A stretch of DNA of 6,414 nucleotides from Myxococcota bacterium (GTDB lineage Bacteria; Myxococcota_A; Polyangia; HGW-17; JAJRWW01), in NCBI GenBank assembly GCA_024276595.1, contig JAJRWW010000056.1, positions 1 through 6,414 on the forward strand, given 5' to 3'. Of the stretch, positions 5,933-6,414 are shown in pieces. The notes beneath the pieces were generated by a model. It made no database searches and was not told where the DNA came from. It saw only the letters and a program-made list of their open reading frames with translations. How positions within the stretch are numbered: the first letter of the stretch is position 1; every line of letters begins with the position of its first letter. The translations under genes were made by a program, and so were the position numbers.

Positions 5933-6414
5933 GGCTGCACCTCCTTGCCCTGCGGCGAGCCTTCATGCCTGTCCTCAAGCATCTCTTCGGGCTCGTCTTC
6001 GGAGCCCTTCGGGTGCTTGCCCTCGGGCTCGTCCTCGGAGCCCTTCGGGTGCTTGCCCTCGGGCTCGTCCTCGCGCCCGGCCTCGGGCTTGTCCTCAGGC
6101 TCGCGTCCGGGCTCCGCCGAGCCGGTCACCTCGATGAACACATCCTCCAGGGAGCGCTGCTTCCCGTCGGGGCCTCGCTTGAGGTTTTCAATGGTGTCGT
6201 CCAGGACGATGCGCCCCCAGTGGATGATGATGACCCTGTCGCAGATATGCTCCACCTCGGGGAGGTGATGGGTGGAGAGCAGGATGGTGTTCCGCTTTCC
6301 CAGGAACCTGATGAGCTCCCGCACCTCCACGATCTGCTTGGGATCCAGGCCCGAGGTGGGCTCGTCCAGGATGATCACCGGGGGCTTGCCCACCAGGGTG
6401 TCCGCCAGGCCCAC
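5929..6414 (-). CDS. GldA-like ABC transporter ATP-binding protein, 5'-truncated by window edge
   Basis: This is the C-terminal part of an ABC ATPase that would power the permease encoded next. The visible 161 residues begin with VGLADTLVGKPP, which in this family directly follows the LSGG signature; the Walker A, Q-loop and signature lie outside the window, so the first GTG codon is not a real start. Visible motifs are Walker B plus catalytic Glu (VIILDEP, residues 13-19, E18), the D-loop SGLDP (21-25) and the switch His in STHHLPEVE (H49). LEDVFIEVTG (89-98) is the usual C-terminal end of GldA-type subunits. After it comes an unusual tail of about 63 residues, very rich in Glu, Asp, Lys, Gly and Pro, containing a 12-residue repeat and predicted disordered. 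The stop TGA overlaps the permease ATG (ATGA). The family call is firm; the substrate is unknown. Confidence 0.93.
   Translation of the reverse strand: MGLADTLVGKPPVIILDEPTSGLDPKQIVEVRELIRFLGKRNTILLSTHHLPEVEHICDRVIIIHWGRIVLDDTIENLKRGPDGKQRSLEDVFIEVTGSAEPGREPEDKPEAGREDEPEGKHPKGSEDEPEGKHPKGSEDEPEEMLEDRHEGSPQGKEVQP
5939..5946 (-). promoter_or_regulatory. Ribosome binding site of the GldF-like permease
   Basis: AAGGAGGT lies 6 nt upstream of the ATG at 5932 and inside the last codons of the ATPase gene. It is a near-perfect anti-16S match. It fixes the upstream ATG as the permease start, in preference to the internal Met42 codon at 5809, which has no such site. Confidence 0.85.
5992..6063 (-). 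repeat. Two tandem 36-bp repeats coding the charged ATPase tail
   Basis: Two adjacent 36-bp units (5992-6027 and 6028-6063) differ at a single base, t/c at 5998/6034. In the reading frame of the ATPase each encodes PEGKHPKGSEDE. Degenerate flanking pieces (DEPEE on one side; REDEPEG and KPEAGRE on the other) suggest an older, longer array. The unit is a multiple of three, so copy changes keep the frame. Confidence 0.9.

Noticed and set aside
5022..5978. N-terminal extension of the GldG frame by 319 codons
   Set aside because: The frame stays open through the permease gene by chance. The translated part is low-complexity His/Arg/Gly/Ala, while the permease itself is well supported there; the ribosome site and 2-nt gap place the start at 5021.
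5159..6268. Long plus-strand open frame (369 codons) opposite the permease and ATPase
   Set aside because: It lies antisense to two genes with clear family motifs. Its composition (many His, Gln, Glu, then a Ser/Gly/Pro repeat) just mirrors the 36-bp repeat and high GC; it has no recognisable domain.
1..6414. CRISPR array, tRNA/rRNA, insertion sequence or phage genes
   Set aside because: No spaced direct repeats, transposase or integrase motifs, terminal inverted repeats or structured RNA signatures were seen; the 36-bp repeats are coding, adjacent and without spacers.

Overview
The window is high-GC bacterial DNA (visibly above 60% G+C) carrying one run of six co-directional genes, all on the minus strand. 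It reads from the right edge (6414) to the left edge (1), and both end genes are cut by the window. The content is typical of Gram-negative, Myxococcota/deltaproteobacteria-like genomes: a Gld-type ABC exporter, a DUF4340 protein, a secreted FG-GAP/VCBS-like protein and a lipoprotein. The taxonomic call is an inference from gene style and base composition, not from a marker gene.

Layout in transcription order: (1) the C-terminal half of a GldA-like ABC ATPase with an added charged tail built on a 12-residue repeat (6414-5929); (2) a GldF-like ABC-2 permease with an apparent extra N-terminal membrane helix (5932-5024); (3) a GldG-family auxiliary protein anchored at both ends (5021-3261); (4) an 823-residue membrane-anchored DUF4340-type protein that I read as five consecutive repeat units behind a multi-helix membrane domain (3264-793); (5) a small predicted secreted protein with one DxNxDxxxD calcium-type loop (769-152); (6) the first 49 codons of a predicted lipoprotein, opening at 147 and running off the left edge.

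The junctions argue for one operon with translational coupling. ATPase/permease and GldG/DUF4340 each overlap by ATGA. Permease/GldG are 2 nt apart and gene 5/lipoprotein 4 nt apart. Strong Shine-Dalgarno sequences lie inside the upstream gene's last codons. The only looser junction is DUF4340/gene 5 (23 nt, no good ribosome site). No promoter, terminator, RNA gene, mobile element or CRISPR is visible; the operon extends past both edges.

Working model: the ATPase and permease form an inner-membrane ABC-2 machine, the GldG-like and DUF4340 proteins place large domains on the periplasmic side, and the last two genes add secreted and lipid-anchored partners. In Flavobacterium GldA/F/G are needed for gliding; elsewhere the role of this ABC + GldG + DUF4340 set is not settled, and nothing here shows the substrate.
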